NCBI GenBank assembly: GCA_003225055.1
Contig: QIAU01000127.1
Location: 1-64,000 of the forward strand
Direction: 5' to 3'
Length of the DNA: 64,000 nt
Origin: Acidobacteriota bacterium
GTDB lineage: Bacteria > Acidobacteriota > Terriglobia > Terriglobales > Acidobacteriaceae
Shown one piece after another: positions 42,665 to 51,701 of this stretch. The notes below the pieces were generated by a model. It had not been told where the DNA came from and ran no database searches. It worked only from the letters and a program-made list of their open reading frames with translations. Position 1 is the stretch's first letter. Each line of letters opens with the position of its first letter. Both the position numbers and the translations under genes were made by a program.

Positions 42665-42671
42665 GCAGTCT

Positions 42672-43283
42672 TCATTCCCGGCTGAAGCGCTGTTCGTTCC
42701 AAGGGTCGCCGTACATGTGGTATCCATTCTGCTCCCAGAAGCCGGGGACGTCATGGTCCAGGAACTCCAAACCCCGCACCCACTTCACCGATTTCCAGGC
42801 GTACAAATGGGGCACAATCAGGCGAAGTGGATAGCCATGCTCAGGACTGAGGGGTTGACCGTCATGATGAGTGGCAAAAAGGACTTCCTCCCGGTCGAGG
42901 TCAGGCAAGGGAACGTTGGCGGTGAATCCCTGCTCGGCGTGGACCAGCACGTAGGCCGCGCCAGGCTTCATTCTCACCCGGCGCAACACCTCGCGAAAGG
43001 CTACGCCCTCCCACCGGTTGTCGAAGCGGCTCCAGCGGGTCACGCAGTGGAAATCGCTGGTGCGCTCGACTTTGGGAAGACTATTGAACTCCTGCCAGGT
43101 CCATCGCAGCAGCTCTTCCAGTTGGCCACGGATGCGGAAATCCCAGGTGTCGGGATCAAAGCGCGGGACCGAACCCGAGTGGAGCACGGGCCACTTCAGC
43201 GTCAGGGACTGGCCTGGCGGGAGAAGACCTTGCGACTTCTTCCGTTTCTCCCGTTCGCGGCGTTCGTTGCCCTCAAAAAGCAT
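42672..43283 (-). CDS. Sulfite oxidase-like molybdopterin oxidoreductase
   Basis: A 203-residue cytosolic-looking protein with only the molybdopterin domain. The molybdenum-ligating cysteine sits in RTSDFHCVTRWSRFDNRWEG (about residue 80), with DFRIRGQLEELLRWTWQEFN before it and GYPLRLIVPHLYAWKSVKWV RGLEF after. It lacks the Ig-like dimerisation domain of true sulfite oxidases and any Tat signal. It converges on the SPOR gene (7 bp) and is divergent from an ArsR regulator whose spacer holds three palindromes. Confidence 0.9.
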   Translation of the reverse strand: MLFEGNERREREKRKKSQGLLPPGQSLTLKWPVLHSGSVPRFDPDTWDFRIRGQLEELLRWTWQEFNSLPKVERTSDFHCVTRWSRFDNRWEGVAFREVLRRVRMKPGAAYVLVHAEQGFTANVPLPDLDREEVLFATHHDGQPLSPEHGYPLRLIVPHLYAWKSVKWVRGLEFLDHDVPGFWEQNGYHMYGDPWNEQRFSRE

Positions 43284-43338
43284 GGGAAAGCAGATTGCTC
43301 GCGGCTGAAGCCGCTCCGAATCACAATACAGGAGACCG

Positions 43339-43350
43339 TACTATATAGTA
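43339..43350. promoter_or_regulatory. 12-bp palindrome in the divergent spacer
   Basis: TACTATATAGTA is a perfect palindrome 56 bp upstream of the sulfite oxidase-like start and about 110-140 bp upstream of the arsR-type start. It may be a regulator site or a promoter core (TATA-rich); no regulator is identified. Confidence 0.35.
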
Positions 43351-43418
43351 ATGCAGCGCTAAAAGCGGCCGGGCCACCCAACCGCATGCAAAATTTCAAT
43401 CGAACTCCAAGCCCAAAA

Positions 43419-43437
43419 GCCGCGTTATTATAGCGGC
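43419..43437 (+). promoter_or_regulatory. Inverted repeat around a -10-like TTATTATA
   Basis: GCCGC (43419-43423) and GCGGC (43433-43437) flank GTTATTATA, which contains a plausible -10 (TATTAT). The arms would form a site over the arsR promoter. Confidence 0.35.
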
Positions 43438-43446
43438 GTTACCCAG

Positions 43447-43462
43447 ATTGACATGTATCAAT
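43447..43462 (+). promoter_or_regulatory. Likely ArsR autoregulatory operator
   Basis: ATTGA (43447-43451) and TCAAT (43458-43462) are exact complements around CATGTA, the size and spacing of ArsR/SmtB operators. It overlaps the first in-frame ATG (43461), which favours ATG 43488 as the real start. Confidence 0.5.
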
Positions 43463-43487
43463 GAATTCGGTATTTCTTCGTGGTGTC

Positions 43488-43787
43488 ATGGACAACACGG
43501 AAGAAACAATTGATCGTATGCTGCACGCTATCGCCGATCCTACCCGGCGCCGCATTCTACAAGCGCTCAAAGAAAAGGGCGCGTGTTCCATCGGCAAGGA
43601 AGTGGGACTTTGCGCTTGCGACATCGAGCAACGGGTTCGACTGTCGCAGCCGACGATTTCTCATCATATGGCCATTTTGAACAAGGCGGGGTTGGTGGAG
43701 GCCAGAAAGCAGGGACAGTGGATGTGGTATCGGCGCAACGAAGCCGCGTTGCATGAACTGGCACGCAACTTGCGGGATGAATTGTGA
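43488..43787 (+). CDS. ArsR/SmtB family regulator
   Basis: About 99 residues from ATG 43488 (ATG 43461 is possible). The winged helix has RMLHAIADPTRRRILQALKE and RVRLSQPTISHHMAILNKAG as the recognition helix, then the wing KQGQWMWYRRN. The cysteines in GACSIGKEVGLCACDIEQRV match the ELCVCDL metal site of ArsR-type arsenite sensors, so a soft-metal or thiol signal is likely. No arsenic genes are adjacent; the divergent neighbour is the sulfite oxidase-like gene. Confidence 0.85.
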   Translation: MDNTEETIDRMLHAIADPTRRRILQALKEKGACSIGKEVGLCACDIEQRVRLSQPTISHHMAILNKAGLVEARKQGQWMWYRRNEAALHELARNLRDEL

Positions 43788-44006
43788 AGGCTTTCAGAGA
43801 TTTCGTGGCGCACGCGAGATCCTTCGAGCCTAGGTTTGGCCAGAGGGCGTGACTTTTTTGGATTGGTGGAATTTTTCCGGCACCTCAGCAGCTTGTTTTC
43901 AGCATCACTCCGTGGAGAAAACGAAAAGAGCCACAAACTCTCAGGGATGACGACATGGGTGACGGGTTACTACGCCCACCCGATAGCGACATGCGGCTAA
44001 CTAAGA

Positions 44007-47000
44007 TTAGTCACCCGCGGCGGCGGCAGCGGCGGCTTGAGTCTTTTGCAGCAGGTTGCGGGCGGCGGTGATCAAGTCAGCGACTTCGAAGGGTTTCACC
44101 AAGAACGGGAGATTATTCGATTGCAGGAAGCCGCGCATATCTAGGTCCATGGCAGTCGAGAAGGTGAATAGCACGCGATTTTCCATGCCCGGACATTTTT
44201 CCTTTAGCCATTCGTGCATCTCACGCGCGCTCCAGTTCGCCTGCGTGCCGCTGGTAACCAGGGCATCGAAGGGCTCGGCCTCGAGGCGCTCTTTCATGGC
44301 CTCACTGGTGGTCACTGAGGCGACCTTGGCCCCGGCGCCGACCAGAACATCGCGCTCGAAATCCAGCACCGCTTCTTCCTCTTCCGCCAGCAGGAGATAA
44401 CCTTGGATCACCGTCTCTCGCTGGGGAACCACAACTTCCTTCTCCGCGGCTGCCGCCTGCCCAGAAACCGGAATTCGCACCTCAACGACCGCGCCGCCCT
44501 CCGGACGGTTATGCGCCAGGATGTCGCCGCCGTGCTCCTTCACGATGCCATAGCAGATGCTCAGACCTAGCCCAGTTCCCTTCCCGATGCTCTTGGTGGT
44601 GTAGAAGGGATCGAAAATGCGCTTCGGATCCTGGATGCCGGGCCCGCTATCGTGGAACTCGAGACACACGAACTTGTCGTTCGGCTGGACTCTCACTTTC
44701 AGCGTTCTGCGTTCGCCGATTTCCAGCATAGCATCCAGTGCGTTGTTGATGACGTTGAGGAAGACCTGTTCTAACTGGTGCGGATCCGCGTCGGCGTTGG
44801 GAGTGTTGGGATCGATTTCCCGTTCGATCGTGATGTTGTTGACCTTGAGGTCGTATTCGCGCAGCGTAAGCGTCTCCTCCAACACTTTTCGCAGATCGAC
44901 CGCCTGTTTCTCCGACTTGCGCTGGCGGGCGAATGACAGCAGGTTCTGCACCACGCGATGGGTACGCTGCGCCTGCTTGAACAGCTTGCGGACATAGTCC
45001 TGGGCGCGTTCCTGAAGCCCTTCACTCTCGAGCAACTGGGCATAGCCGAGAATTGCGGTGAGAGGATTGTTCAGTTCGTGCGCTACTCCGGAAATTAGTT
45101 GTCCGACCGCTGACATCTTCTCGCTTTGCAGCAGTTGCTCCTGCGTCTTACGCAGGTCGTCGTAGGCGCGGCAGGTTTCCTCATACAGGCGGACTTTCTC
45201 GATGGTGGTCGCTAATTGACGGCCGATGGCGACCAGCAGGTTCTCATCATTGCTGGAGAACGTCCGGGCTTCGCGGCAACTGATTCCCAGCACGCCAATG
45301 GGAAAATCTTTGCTCCAGAGCAGCACCCAGATCCAGGATTTGAGGCCGTCGGCCTGGACGAATTCCGCCACCAGAGGCGGGAGGTGGGGCAAGAATTCCT
45401 GGGTGATGACTTCCGTGCGCGAGCGCATGACCAGCTCGCCGAAACCTCCGGGCAGGGAGACTTCGGAAAACTTCTGGCGATCGCCCGTGCGCTGCCCCCA
45501 TCCTGCCCGGCGGCGCAAGGTCGTGTTATCCAGGTCGGAGAGGTAGATAGAACCCGTTTCCGCGCCAAAAAGCGTTACTACCTGGCGAAGCGTCAGATTC
45601 AGGATTTCGTCTAAATCGAAAGACTGGGTCGCGATGACCGCCATCGCGTTGAGCGCATTCAACTCGCGGTTGCGGCGCCGAATTTCTTCGTCGGCACGCT
45701 TCTTCTCGGTCATGTCGAGCAGGAAGCCCTGGTAGCGGTCGATCTTGCCAGTGGCATTTCGGCTGGCAAAACTGCTTTCTACGGCATTCAGCAGCGTGCC
45801 ATCCTTCCTGCGCATGGTGACTTCAAAATTTCGCACATAATTGTGCTTCTCTGCTTCGCGGCGGAACAATTCGCGCTGCTCGGGAGAGGCGTAAATCTCT
45901 GTCTCCAGATTGAGGACCATCAACTCGTCGCGGCAGCTGTAACCCAGCATGTGGACGAAAGCGTCGTTGCAGTCCACCAGGTGGCCGTTGGGAGTGGCGA
46001 CGAAAACGCCCTCCTGCACCTGCTCGAACAACAGTCGATATTTCTCTTCAGCGGCGCGGCGCTCCGTGGTGTCCCGGATAACGTGGATGGTGCCTTTTTG
46101 CTTGCTGTTCTGGTCGGTGTAGGAGGAGGTTGAAACCAGCGAATACCCACCGAAGCAAGGATCGGAGCCTTCCACGAAATCAACGTCTCCGCGCGAGCAG
46201 TACGGACACCCTTTCCACTGCTCGTAGCTCTTCGAGAGTATAGTCTCGCAGGGGCTGCCCACGACCGCCGCCGGCGCCAGGTTCAGGCGTCCGACCAGGG
46301 CCTGGTTCACTTTCATGATCTTGAAGTCGGCGTCGTGCACCAGGATGAGGTCCTGGATGGAATCAAAGGTGTTGACCCACTGCCGCTGTGAACGCAGCAC
46401 CTGCTCCATGAGGCGGATGTTTTCGACCGCGATGCCCAGCTGGTTGGCGCTGGTTTCCAGGAATTCCAGATCCTCGGGAGTGTAAGAGCGCCAATGGCGG
46501 CTGCCGAGGGCGAGGACGCCGATGACTGATTTCTTACCCCGCACCGGCACCATCACGACATGATGGAATTTTTCGTTTCTGAGAGCATCTTGGAAGTCGG
46601 GCTCGGCGGTTTTGGTTTTGATAACCGCAGCCTTCCCGTCCTGAATGAGAGCGCGCAACCCGTCATCGGTTGCAATCGAGCCGCGCGACATCATGAAATC
46701 GGGCGACAGACCGATCTGCTGGACGACGACCAGCTTCTCGTCTTCCTGCTGCAGCCGGAACCAGGCAGCGCGCGCCTTCATGAGCTTCTTGAGCTCCTCC
46801 AGCGCGGTCAGCAGCATGGGTGCGGATTGGGTGGCGCGGGCGATGCTGGTGGTAAGCGCGTTGACGACCCCCAGCCGCCGGGTGCGCGCACGGGAATCAT
46901 CGAAGACCACTAAGAGCATGCTCAAACCCAACAGCAGGTCGGAGATCACGCTCACACCCGCGGGCAGATGGATGAGCGCGGGCCAATCGAGGTTAATGGA

Positions 47001-47492
47001 CAGCAGGCCCAGGCTCATCAACCAGGGGCCAGTTTCCCAGCGTCCCCAGCGAACTCTAATCAATTCCATGGCTGCGGTCACCGCCACGATCCGGTAGGCA
47101 ACTTCCAAGGCAACCCGCAACGGCACAGAGTCGGGCCACAACAGGGGTCGAGCCACTGCGTAGCCAACCAGCGCAAGGGAGATAAACAGCAGGGGCAGGA
47201 ACAGGTTCTTGGCGCGGGTGTAAGAGAATACGGCCGCCGCAAAAAGACAGACGGCGAGTACGAACGTTCCTTCGGCAATGGCCCGCCCGTATTGCGGGTC
47301 CGAGGAGGCCAAAGGCATCCGAGAAACCAGATAAACCATCCAGCCGAGGATCCAGACCAACAGGTACCGTTCGCGGAACGTGCGGAAGACCACCAGGCTG
47401 GCCGCCAGCATGATCAAGGCAGCCGATTCCAGCGGGCTCAGCTTGAGGATGGCTGCTCCGGCAAGGGTCCAAAGGCTGAGCAAAAGGTTCAT
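44007..47492 (-). CDS. Multi-domain membrane sensor histidine kinase
   Basis: A 1161-residue protein: about seven N-terminal membrane helices (1-210), GAF (about 225-365), PAS with four cysteines (about 380-475, CETILS, GCPYC, DPCFGG), PAS (about 480-600), GAF (about 610-780), coiled coil, HisKA (about 800-870, phosphoacceptor in ISGVAHELNNPLTAILGYAQ), HATPase (NALDAMLEIGERR; FHDSGPGI; KGTGLGLSICYGIV). The last ~130 residues have a receiver-like fold but read FDALVTSGTQANWSAREMHE where a phosphoacceptor Asp should be, so it is probably a pseudo-receiver. It ends in an Ala-rich tail and is divergent from the HD-GYP regulator. Confidence 0.92.
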   Translation of the reverse strand: MNLLLSLWTLAGAAILKLSPLESAALIMLAASLVVFRTFRERYLLVWILGWMVYLVSRMPLASSDPQYGRAIAEGTFVLAVCLFAAAVFSYTRAKNLFLPLLFISLALVGYAVARPLLWPDSVPLRVALEVAYRIVAVTAAMELIRVRWGRWETGPWLMSLGLLSINLDWPALIHLPAGVSVISDLLLGLSMLLVVFDDSRARTRRLGVVNALTTSIARATQSAPMLLTALEELKKLMKARAAWFRLQQEDEKLVVVQQIGLSPDFMMSRGSIATDDGLRALIQDGKAAVIKTKTAEPDFQDALRNEKFHHVVMVPVRGKKSVIGVLALGSRHWRSYTPEDLEFLETSANQLGIAVENIRLMEQVLRSQRQWVNTFDSIQDLILVHDADFKIMKVNQALVGRLNLAPAAVVGSPCETILSKSYEQWKGCPYCSRGDVDFVEGSDPCFGGYSLVSTSSYTDQNSKQKGTIHVIRDTTERRAAEEKYRLLFEQVQEGVFVATPNGHLVDCNDAFVHMLGYSCRDELMVLNLETEIYASPEQRELFRREAEKHNYVRNFEVTMRRKDGTLLNAVESSFASRNATGKIDRYQGFLLDMTEKKRADEEIRRRNRELNALNAMAVIATQSFDLDEILNLTLRQVVTLFGAETGSIYLSDLDNTTLRRRAGWGQRTGDRQKFSEVSLPGGFGELVMRSRTEVITQEFLPHLPPLVAEFVQADGLKSWIWVLLWSKDFPIGVLGISCREARTFSSNDENLLVAIGRQLATTIEKVRLYEETCRAYDDLRKTQEQLLQSEKMSAVGQLISGVAHELNNPLTAILGYAQLLESEGLQERAQDYVRKLFKQAQRTHRVVQNLLSFARQRKSEKQAVDLRKVLEETLTLREYDLKVNNITIEREIDPNTPNADADPHQLEQVFLNVINNALDAMLEIGERRTLKVRVQPNDKFVCLEFHDSGPGIQDPKRIFDPFYTTKSIGKGTGLGLSICYGIVKEHGGDILAHNRPEGGAVVEVRIPVSGQAAAAEKEVVVPQRETVIQGYLLLAEEEEAVLDFERDVLVGAGAKVASVTTSEAMKERLEAEPFDALVTSGTQANWSAREMHEWLKEKCPGMENRVLFTFSTAMDLDMRGFLQSNNLPFLVKPFEVADLITAARNLLQKTQAAAAAAAGD

Positions 47493-47640
47493 GTTCGCTG
47501 TGGATACAAAGCTACCGAATTCCTAAATAACACGCTGGCCCCGCCTAAGGGTGACTTTTCGACAGGCCGATGGTTACGGTGGTTACCCCTGCAATAGAGG
47601 ACGAAAACGGGCAAAACTGGGGTAAACTGAGGCTACTTCC

Positions 47641-48732
47641 ATGCCAGCCGACCGAATCCTGGTAGTTGACGACGAAGAGCCTATCCGCGAAATCGTTGTC
47701 TCCATGCTCCGCTCGGCCCGCTATGAATGCCAGCAAGCGGCTTCCGGGGTGGAAGCGCTGGCCCTACTGAATTCCGGCGAAGAATTCGAGCTCATGCTGT
47801 CGGACCTGATGATGCCCGAAATGGACGGCAGTACCCTTTTGGAGCGCATCAAGGAGAGGTATCCGGATCTGCCGGTGGTGATGGTGACCGCCGTGCACGA
47901 CATTTCGGTCGCCCTGCAAGCTATCCGGGACGGCGCCTACGACTACCTGCTGAAGCCGTTCGAACGCGAACAGTTATTGGCGACGGTGCGGCGGGCGCTG
48001 GAGAATCGCCGACTGAAGATGGAAAACCGCGCCTACCAGACCAACCTGGAGGCGCTGGTGGCCAACCGTACCGATCAATTACGGAAGGCGATGAGCAACC
48101 TGGAGCGCTCCTACGACACTACCCTGGAAGTTCTGGGCGACGCGCTCGACATGAAAGACGCCGAGACCGAAGGACACTCGAAACGAGTCACGGCCTTTAC
48201 GATCGCTATCGCCCGCGCCATGGGATTGCCCGCTGATCAGATTCGCGTGATCGCTCGCGGCGCCTTTCTGCATGATCTCGGAAAGATGGCAATTCCCGAT
48301 GCCATTCTGCGCAAGCCCGGCAAGCTCAACCAGGAAGAAATTGCGATCATGCGCGAGCATTGTTATCGCGGATACCAACTGCTCAAGCGAGTTACTTTCC
48401 TCGGCGAGGCCTGCGAGATCGTTTACTCCCATCAGGAACATTATGACGGAAGCGGCTATCCGCGCGGGCTAAAGGGTAGCGAGATACCGCTAGGGGCGCG
48501 GATCTTCTCGATCGCAGATACCCTGGATGCTATTACCTCGGATCGCCCGTATCGTGCCGCACAGACCTTCACCGCGGCCCGTCGGGAAATCTATCGCTGC
48601 ACAAGCAGCCAATTCGACCCCGAAGTTGTCGACCACTACCGGCAGATGCCCGATAGCATCTTCGAAGATCTCAAGAAGGAAATCGATTCCCAGAGCCACC
48701 GGTTTACCTTCTCGGCGGTGGCAAAGAGCTAA
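47641..48732 (+). CDS. Response regulator with HD-GYP domain
   Basis: A 363-residue protein. The receiver domain (1-125) is intact: ILVVDDEEPIREIVVSMLRS and the phosphoacceptor in LMLSDLMMPEMDGS. A helical linker is followed by an HD-GYP domain (about 165-335) with HDLGKMAIPDAILRKPGKLN and HQEHYDGSGYPRGLKGSEIP, both catalytic motifs complete. Such proteins hydrolyse cyclic di-GMP. It is divergent from the large histidine kinase across 148 bp, its likely phosphodonor, linking that sensor to c-di-GMP turnover. Confidence 0.93.
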   Translation: MPADRILVVDDEEPIREIVVSMLRSARYECQQAASGVEALALLNSGEEFELMLSDLMMPEMDGSTLLERIKERYPDLPVVMVTAVHDISVALQAIRDGAYDYLLKPFEREQLLATVRRALENRRLKMENRAYQTNLEALVANRTDQLRKAMSNLERSYDTTLEVLGDALDMKDAETEGHSKRVTAFTIAIARAMGLPADQIRVIARGAFLHDLGKMAIPDAILRKPGKLNQEEIAIMREHCYRGYQLLKRVTFLGEACEIVYSHQEHYDGSGYPRGLKGSEIPLGARIFSIADTLDAITSDRPYRAAQTFTAARREIYRCTSSQFDPEVVDHYRQMPDSIFEDLKKEIDSQSHRFTFSAVAKS

Positions 48733-48846
48733 CCGGATCCACGCTTATCTTCCTGATCTGGAATACGTAATTGGGCAGGCAGCCAATTTACTCTGCGCGG
48801 ACATCCAACCTAAGGCAAGTGATTCCTTTCGATTGAGGACTTCGTT

Positions 48847-49491
48847 ATGACGAGGCTTGGTTCTCGCGCATGGTCCGGTGTGGCCGCAATGCTGTTAGCG
48901 GGCTTGCCCCTGGCGGCCCAGGATAGAGGCACTGCGCCCCCTCCCATGCTCAACGCAATTCCCGAAGGGCAGACTTTCCTGATCCGCCTCAACGACAAGC
49001 TGGATACCAGCAACGTCAAACAGGGCCACCACTTCACGGCCAAGCTGGCCGAGGATCTGGTTGCTCCCAATGGCGCTACCATTCGACGCGGCAACAAAAT
49101 CTGGGGACATGTATCGTCGGTGGAGCAGGGACTGCACGCGCGCATGATTCTGAGTTTCGATCAGATCGATACTGGCCACGGCAAGATGCCGCTGGTAGCC
49201 AGCGTGACTGGCGTGCCGGGTGAGCACGCGGCCAAACAGCCTAACGCTGAGGGAGAAATTGAGCGCAAGGGCACGGACCCGCGCCGCATGGTCGAAACTG
49301 CGGCGGTCGGTGCCGGCCTGGGGGCGGTCGCCGGCGCGGCCGCCGGAGGCGGCAAGGGTGCCGGCATCGGCGCCGGCGCTGGAGCTGGGCTGGGAGCACT
49401 GACTGGCATCCTGACAGAGCGCAATCTGCGCCTGGAAAAGAATACGGTTCTGGAAATTCGCCTCGATCATCCGCTTAAGGTTCCTCGTTAG
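48847..49491 (+). CDS. Secreted glycine-zipper protein (copy 1)
   Basis: A 214-residue exported protein of unknown function. Signal peptide SGVAAMLLAGLPLAAQ; then a beta-rich region (GQTFLIRLNDKLDTSNVKQG HHF) and a glycine zipper (GAGLGAVAGAAAGGGKGAGI) able to insert in or oligomerise on membranes; the C-terminus is LEKNTVLEIRLDHPLKVPR. A paralogue is encoded convergently at 50551. Commonly annotated as a TrbI/VirB10-like or uncharacterised outer-surface protein in Acidobacteria. A strong terminator follows. Confidence 0.75.
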   Translation: MTRLGSRAWSGVAAMLLAGLPLAAQDRGTAPPPMLNAIPEGQTFLIRLNDKLDTSNVKQGHHFTAKLAEDLVAPNGATIRRGNKIWGHVSSVEQGLHARMILSFDQIDTGHGKMPLVASVTGVPGEHAAKQPNAEGEIERKGTDPRRMVETAAVGAGLGAVAGAAAGGGKGAGIGAGAGAGLGALTGILTERNLRLEKNTVLEIRLDHPLKVPR

Positions 49492-49545
49492 ACCTTGGCG
49501 CAGGCCGGATCCCTCGTCGCATGATCCGGTCTCGCGACGAAGATG

Positions 49546-49579
49546 AAGGCACGGATTGGGTCCCGTGCCTTTGTCTTTT
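49546..49579 (+). terminator. Rho-independent terminator
   Basis: AAGGCACGG (49546-49554) pairs with CCGTGCCTT (49563-49571) around an 8-nt loop, followed by TGTCTTTT. A second hairpin, TCGTCGC/GCGACGA, lies just upstream (about 49514-49540). It ends the glycine-zipper transcript. Confidence 0.75.
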
Positions 49580-49692
49580 AGACGATCTGAATCTTGGCTT
49601 TCTAGCCACTCGGCTGCGCAAGCCCGGTGTTCCCGCGCGTTCTTTTTACGTGTAAACAAGCGTATAACGTCTTAGCTTCAACGGAGACTCCC

Positions 49693-50418
49693 ATGAAAAA
49701 CAGGGTTGCCATCCTGGTCATACTGTTTGCCGCAACCACAGTTTATTCGCAGGACCGTCCCACTATCGCGGCGCAGCCCAACACTGTGTTCGTGGGCGCA
49801 GACGGCAAGTTCGAAGCGGCGCCCGATACGGTGCGGGTCGAGTTCAACATCTCAGCCCAGGAAGATACGGCCCCGGCCGCTTACGATCGGGCGGCGAAAA
49901 ACGCGGAACAGATTCGGCAGATTCTGCGTTCGAACGGCATCGACGCTAAGACTGCCGAGATCGGCTTCTTTTCCCTGCAGCCCGTCTATGACTGGCGAAC
50001 CGCTAAACGGAAGCTGGTTGCGTACCGGGTGAATTCCGCGGTTTCTTTGAAGCTGAAAGATTTTTCGAAAGTCGCTCCCCTCGTCGAGCAGCTCGCCGCT
50101 ACCGACGTCACGGCGAACCAATCTGTGAACTATTCTCTGGAAGATATAGATGCCGCAAAGGTTAAGGCGGTGGAGGATGCCTTTCGTCACGCCCGGGAAA
50201 ATGCCGCTGCGGTGGCGCGAGCGGGCGGACGGGTACTAGGAGAGCTTTCCTATGCGTCGGTAGATACCGCGGAGCAGATACGCATCATGACCCCGCTGGC
50301 CGCGCAACCCATGACGGCCATGCGGGCGCAGGCGGAGACGCCTACACCCACGGCGGAGTTCAGTCCCGAGAACGTGCAGGTGACAGCGCACGTGAACGCG
50401 ATGTTCAACCTAAAATGA
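49693..50418 (+). CDS. SIMPL domain (DUF541) secreted protein
   Basis: About 241 residues from ATG 49693 (GGAGAC lies 6 nt upstream); the longer frame lacks a ribosome site. Signal peptide KNRVAILVILFAATTVYSQ. The SIMPL/DUF541 fold is clear: FEAAPDTVRVEFNISAQED, NAEQIRQILRSNGIDAKTAE, LKDFSKVAPLVEQLAATDVT and AFRHARENAAAVARAGGRVL. The family is periplasmic or cell-surface; function is poorly defined, some members are oxidative-stress linked. Confidence 0.88.
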   Translation: MKNRVAILVILFAATTVYSQDRPTIAAQPNTVFVGADGKFEAAPDTVRVEFNISAQEDTAPAAYDRAAKNAEQIRQILRSNGIDAKTAEIGFFSLQPVYDWRTAKRKLVAYRVNSAVSLKLKDFSKVAPLVEQLAATDVTANQSVNYSLEDIDAAKVKAVEDAFRHARENAAAVARAGGRVLGELSYASVDTAEQIRIMTPLAAQPMTAMRAQAETPTPTAEFSPENVQVTAHVNAMFNLK

Positions 50419-50550
50419 GGTTTGGGCAGGAAGACGCGGGCGCCGGCGTCACCCGGCCACCCTCGCCGCATTTTTGATGGTGGATTGAAAACCGCTCGAC
50501 TAGGGCTAGCTTCGAATCATCAATCGACAATCGAAAATCGACCATTCAAG

Positions 50551-51231
50551 TTACCGCACGCGGGATGGGTCCAGCGTAATCGGACGCTGGATAATCATCT
50601 CCAGGGTGGTACCAGCGTCCAGGTGGACGTCCGTGTTGCGGGTCAGCAGGGCGATGGCGGTGCCGGCAGCCCCTCCGACGCCCGCGCCAATCAGCGCGCC
50701 CTTGCCGCCGCGGCTCAGACCTCCCACGATGGCCCCGGTAGCGCCTGCGCTGGCCACGGTGCCGACCTTCTTGCCGGTATCGCTGTCCTGGCGAATCGTG
50801 CCTTCTTTATCTATGATCGAGGCCTTCTCTGCCCCGGGAACGTTCTCGACCGCGCCTGGGAGCATTACGGTGTATCCGCTGGGAAAGATCAGAGTAGTGA
50901 AGTGAATGAGTACCTCGGCTCGCCCCTTGACTCGCCCGGCCTTCTTGACGTGAGCGATGCGGCCCTGCACATAAGTCCCCGCGGGAACCAGCACCTTATC
51001 GTTCATGACGAACGGAAAAGTAGTGGCGGCATAGACCGCATCGCCGTCGCGCGATCTCTTGGTAGAAATGGCGTGCTTCAGCGCAACCGGAATCCGGCTG
51101 CCGGCGGGGATGGTCAGCGTGTTCTCGTTGCTGTCGCGCGACTCGCTGGGCCGGGCAGGTTCTGACGAATCTTGCTTGGCTTGCGCCAATGACAGCGTGG
51201 ACAACAGTAGAAACGTCAGCAGAACGCGCAT
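50551..51231 (-). CDS. Secreted glycine-zipper protein (copy 2)
   Basis: A 226-residue paralogue of the gene at 48847. Signal peptide RVLLTFLLLSTLSLAQA; conserved core LTIPAGSRIPVALKHAISTK, the zipper ATGAIVGGLSRGGKGALIGA then GVGGAAGTAIALL, and the C-terminal LDAGTTLEMIIQRPITL, matching the LEKNTVLEIRLDHPL of copy 1. The mature N-terminus is Ser/Glu-rich. It converges on the SIMPL gene. Function unknown. Confidence 0.75.
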   Translation of the reverse strand: MRVLLTFLLLSTLSLAQAKQDSSEPARPSESRDSNENTLTIPAGSRIPVALKHAISTKRSRDGDAVYAATTFPFVMNDKVLVPAGTYVQGRIAHVKKAGRVKGRAEVLIHFTTLIFPSGYTVMLPGAVENVPGAEKASIIDKEGTIRQDSDTGKKVGTVASAGATGAIVGGLSRGGKGALIGAGVGGAAGTAIALLTRNTDVHLDAGTTLEMIIQRPITLDPSRVR

Positions 51232-51394
51232 AGAACCCTCCCACCAGACACACCAGCGGCTCTAGTATAGACCTCGAGCCTGAAGCAGGCGTGCGCCGAC
51301 CGTCGATGAGTCCCAACTGTTTCATCGAAGTCGTCTTAGGGAAACAGTAGCGGTTCTTACCAAGGGCTGCGCAGTTGTTGAAATCCGTTTGCGC

Positions 51395-51670
51395 TCACAA
51401 TCCGGCTAGTCGCCCTGTGCCCTTTACCTGATTGTCGCGCACATTCCCCATGAACTGAGACTGCAGCTTCTGAGCGCACAGCTCTCCGCAGACGTGCAGG
51501 GTGCCTTCTGCCTGCGCCAGTTCTTCGTTCCAGGGCGCGAGATAAAGCACAGGAGCTTTGAACGATTCGATGGACGTCCACATCAGCCACCAGCGGTCGT
51601 TCGCTTTTTTGACTATTCCACAGTTCGGGCCGGCGCAGCGGTACAGAGGGTTGGATGAATTCGCGGTCAT
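51395..51670 (-). CDS. Small cysteine-pair protein, hypothetical
   Basis: About 91 residues from ATG 51670; the upstream part of the frame runs through a repeat and is not credible as coding. Two cysteine pairs (YRCAGPNCGIVKKANDRWWL and LHVCGELCAQKLQSQFMG) fit a small zinc-binding fold around an aromatic-rich core. No family name is recognised. It is on the same strand as the NamZ-fusion gene, downstream of it. Confidence 0.6.
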   Translation of the reverse strand: MTANSSNPLYRCAGPNCGIVKKANDRWWLMWTSIESFKAPVLYLAPWNEELAQAEGTLHVCGELCAQKLQSQFMGNVRDNQVKGTGRLAGL

Positions 51671-51701
51671 CAAATCGGCTCGGAAAAGTTCTCTGGGTTC
51701 A

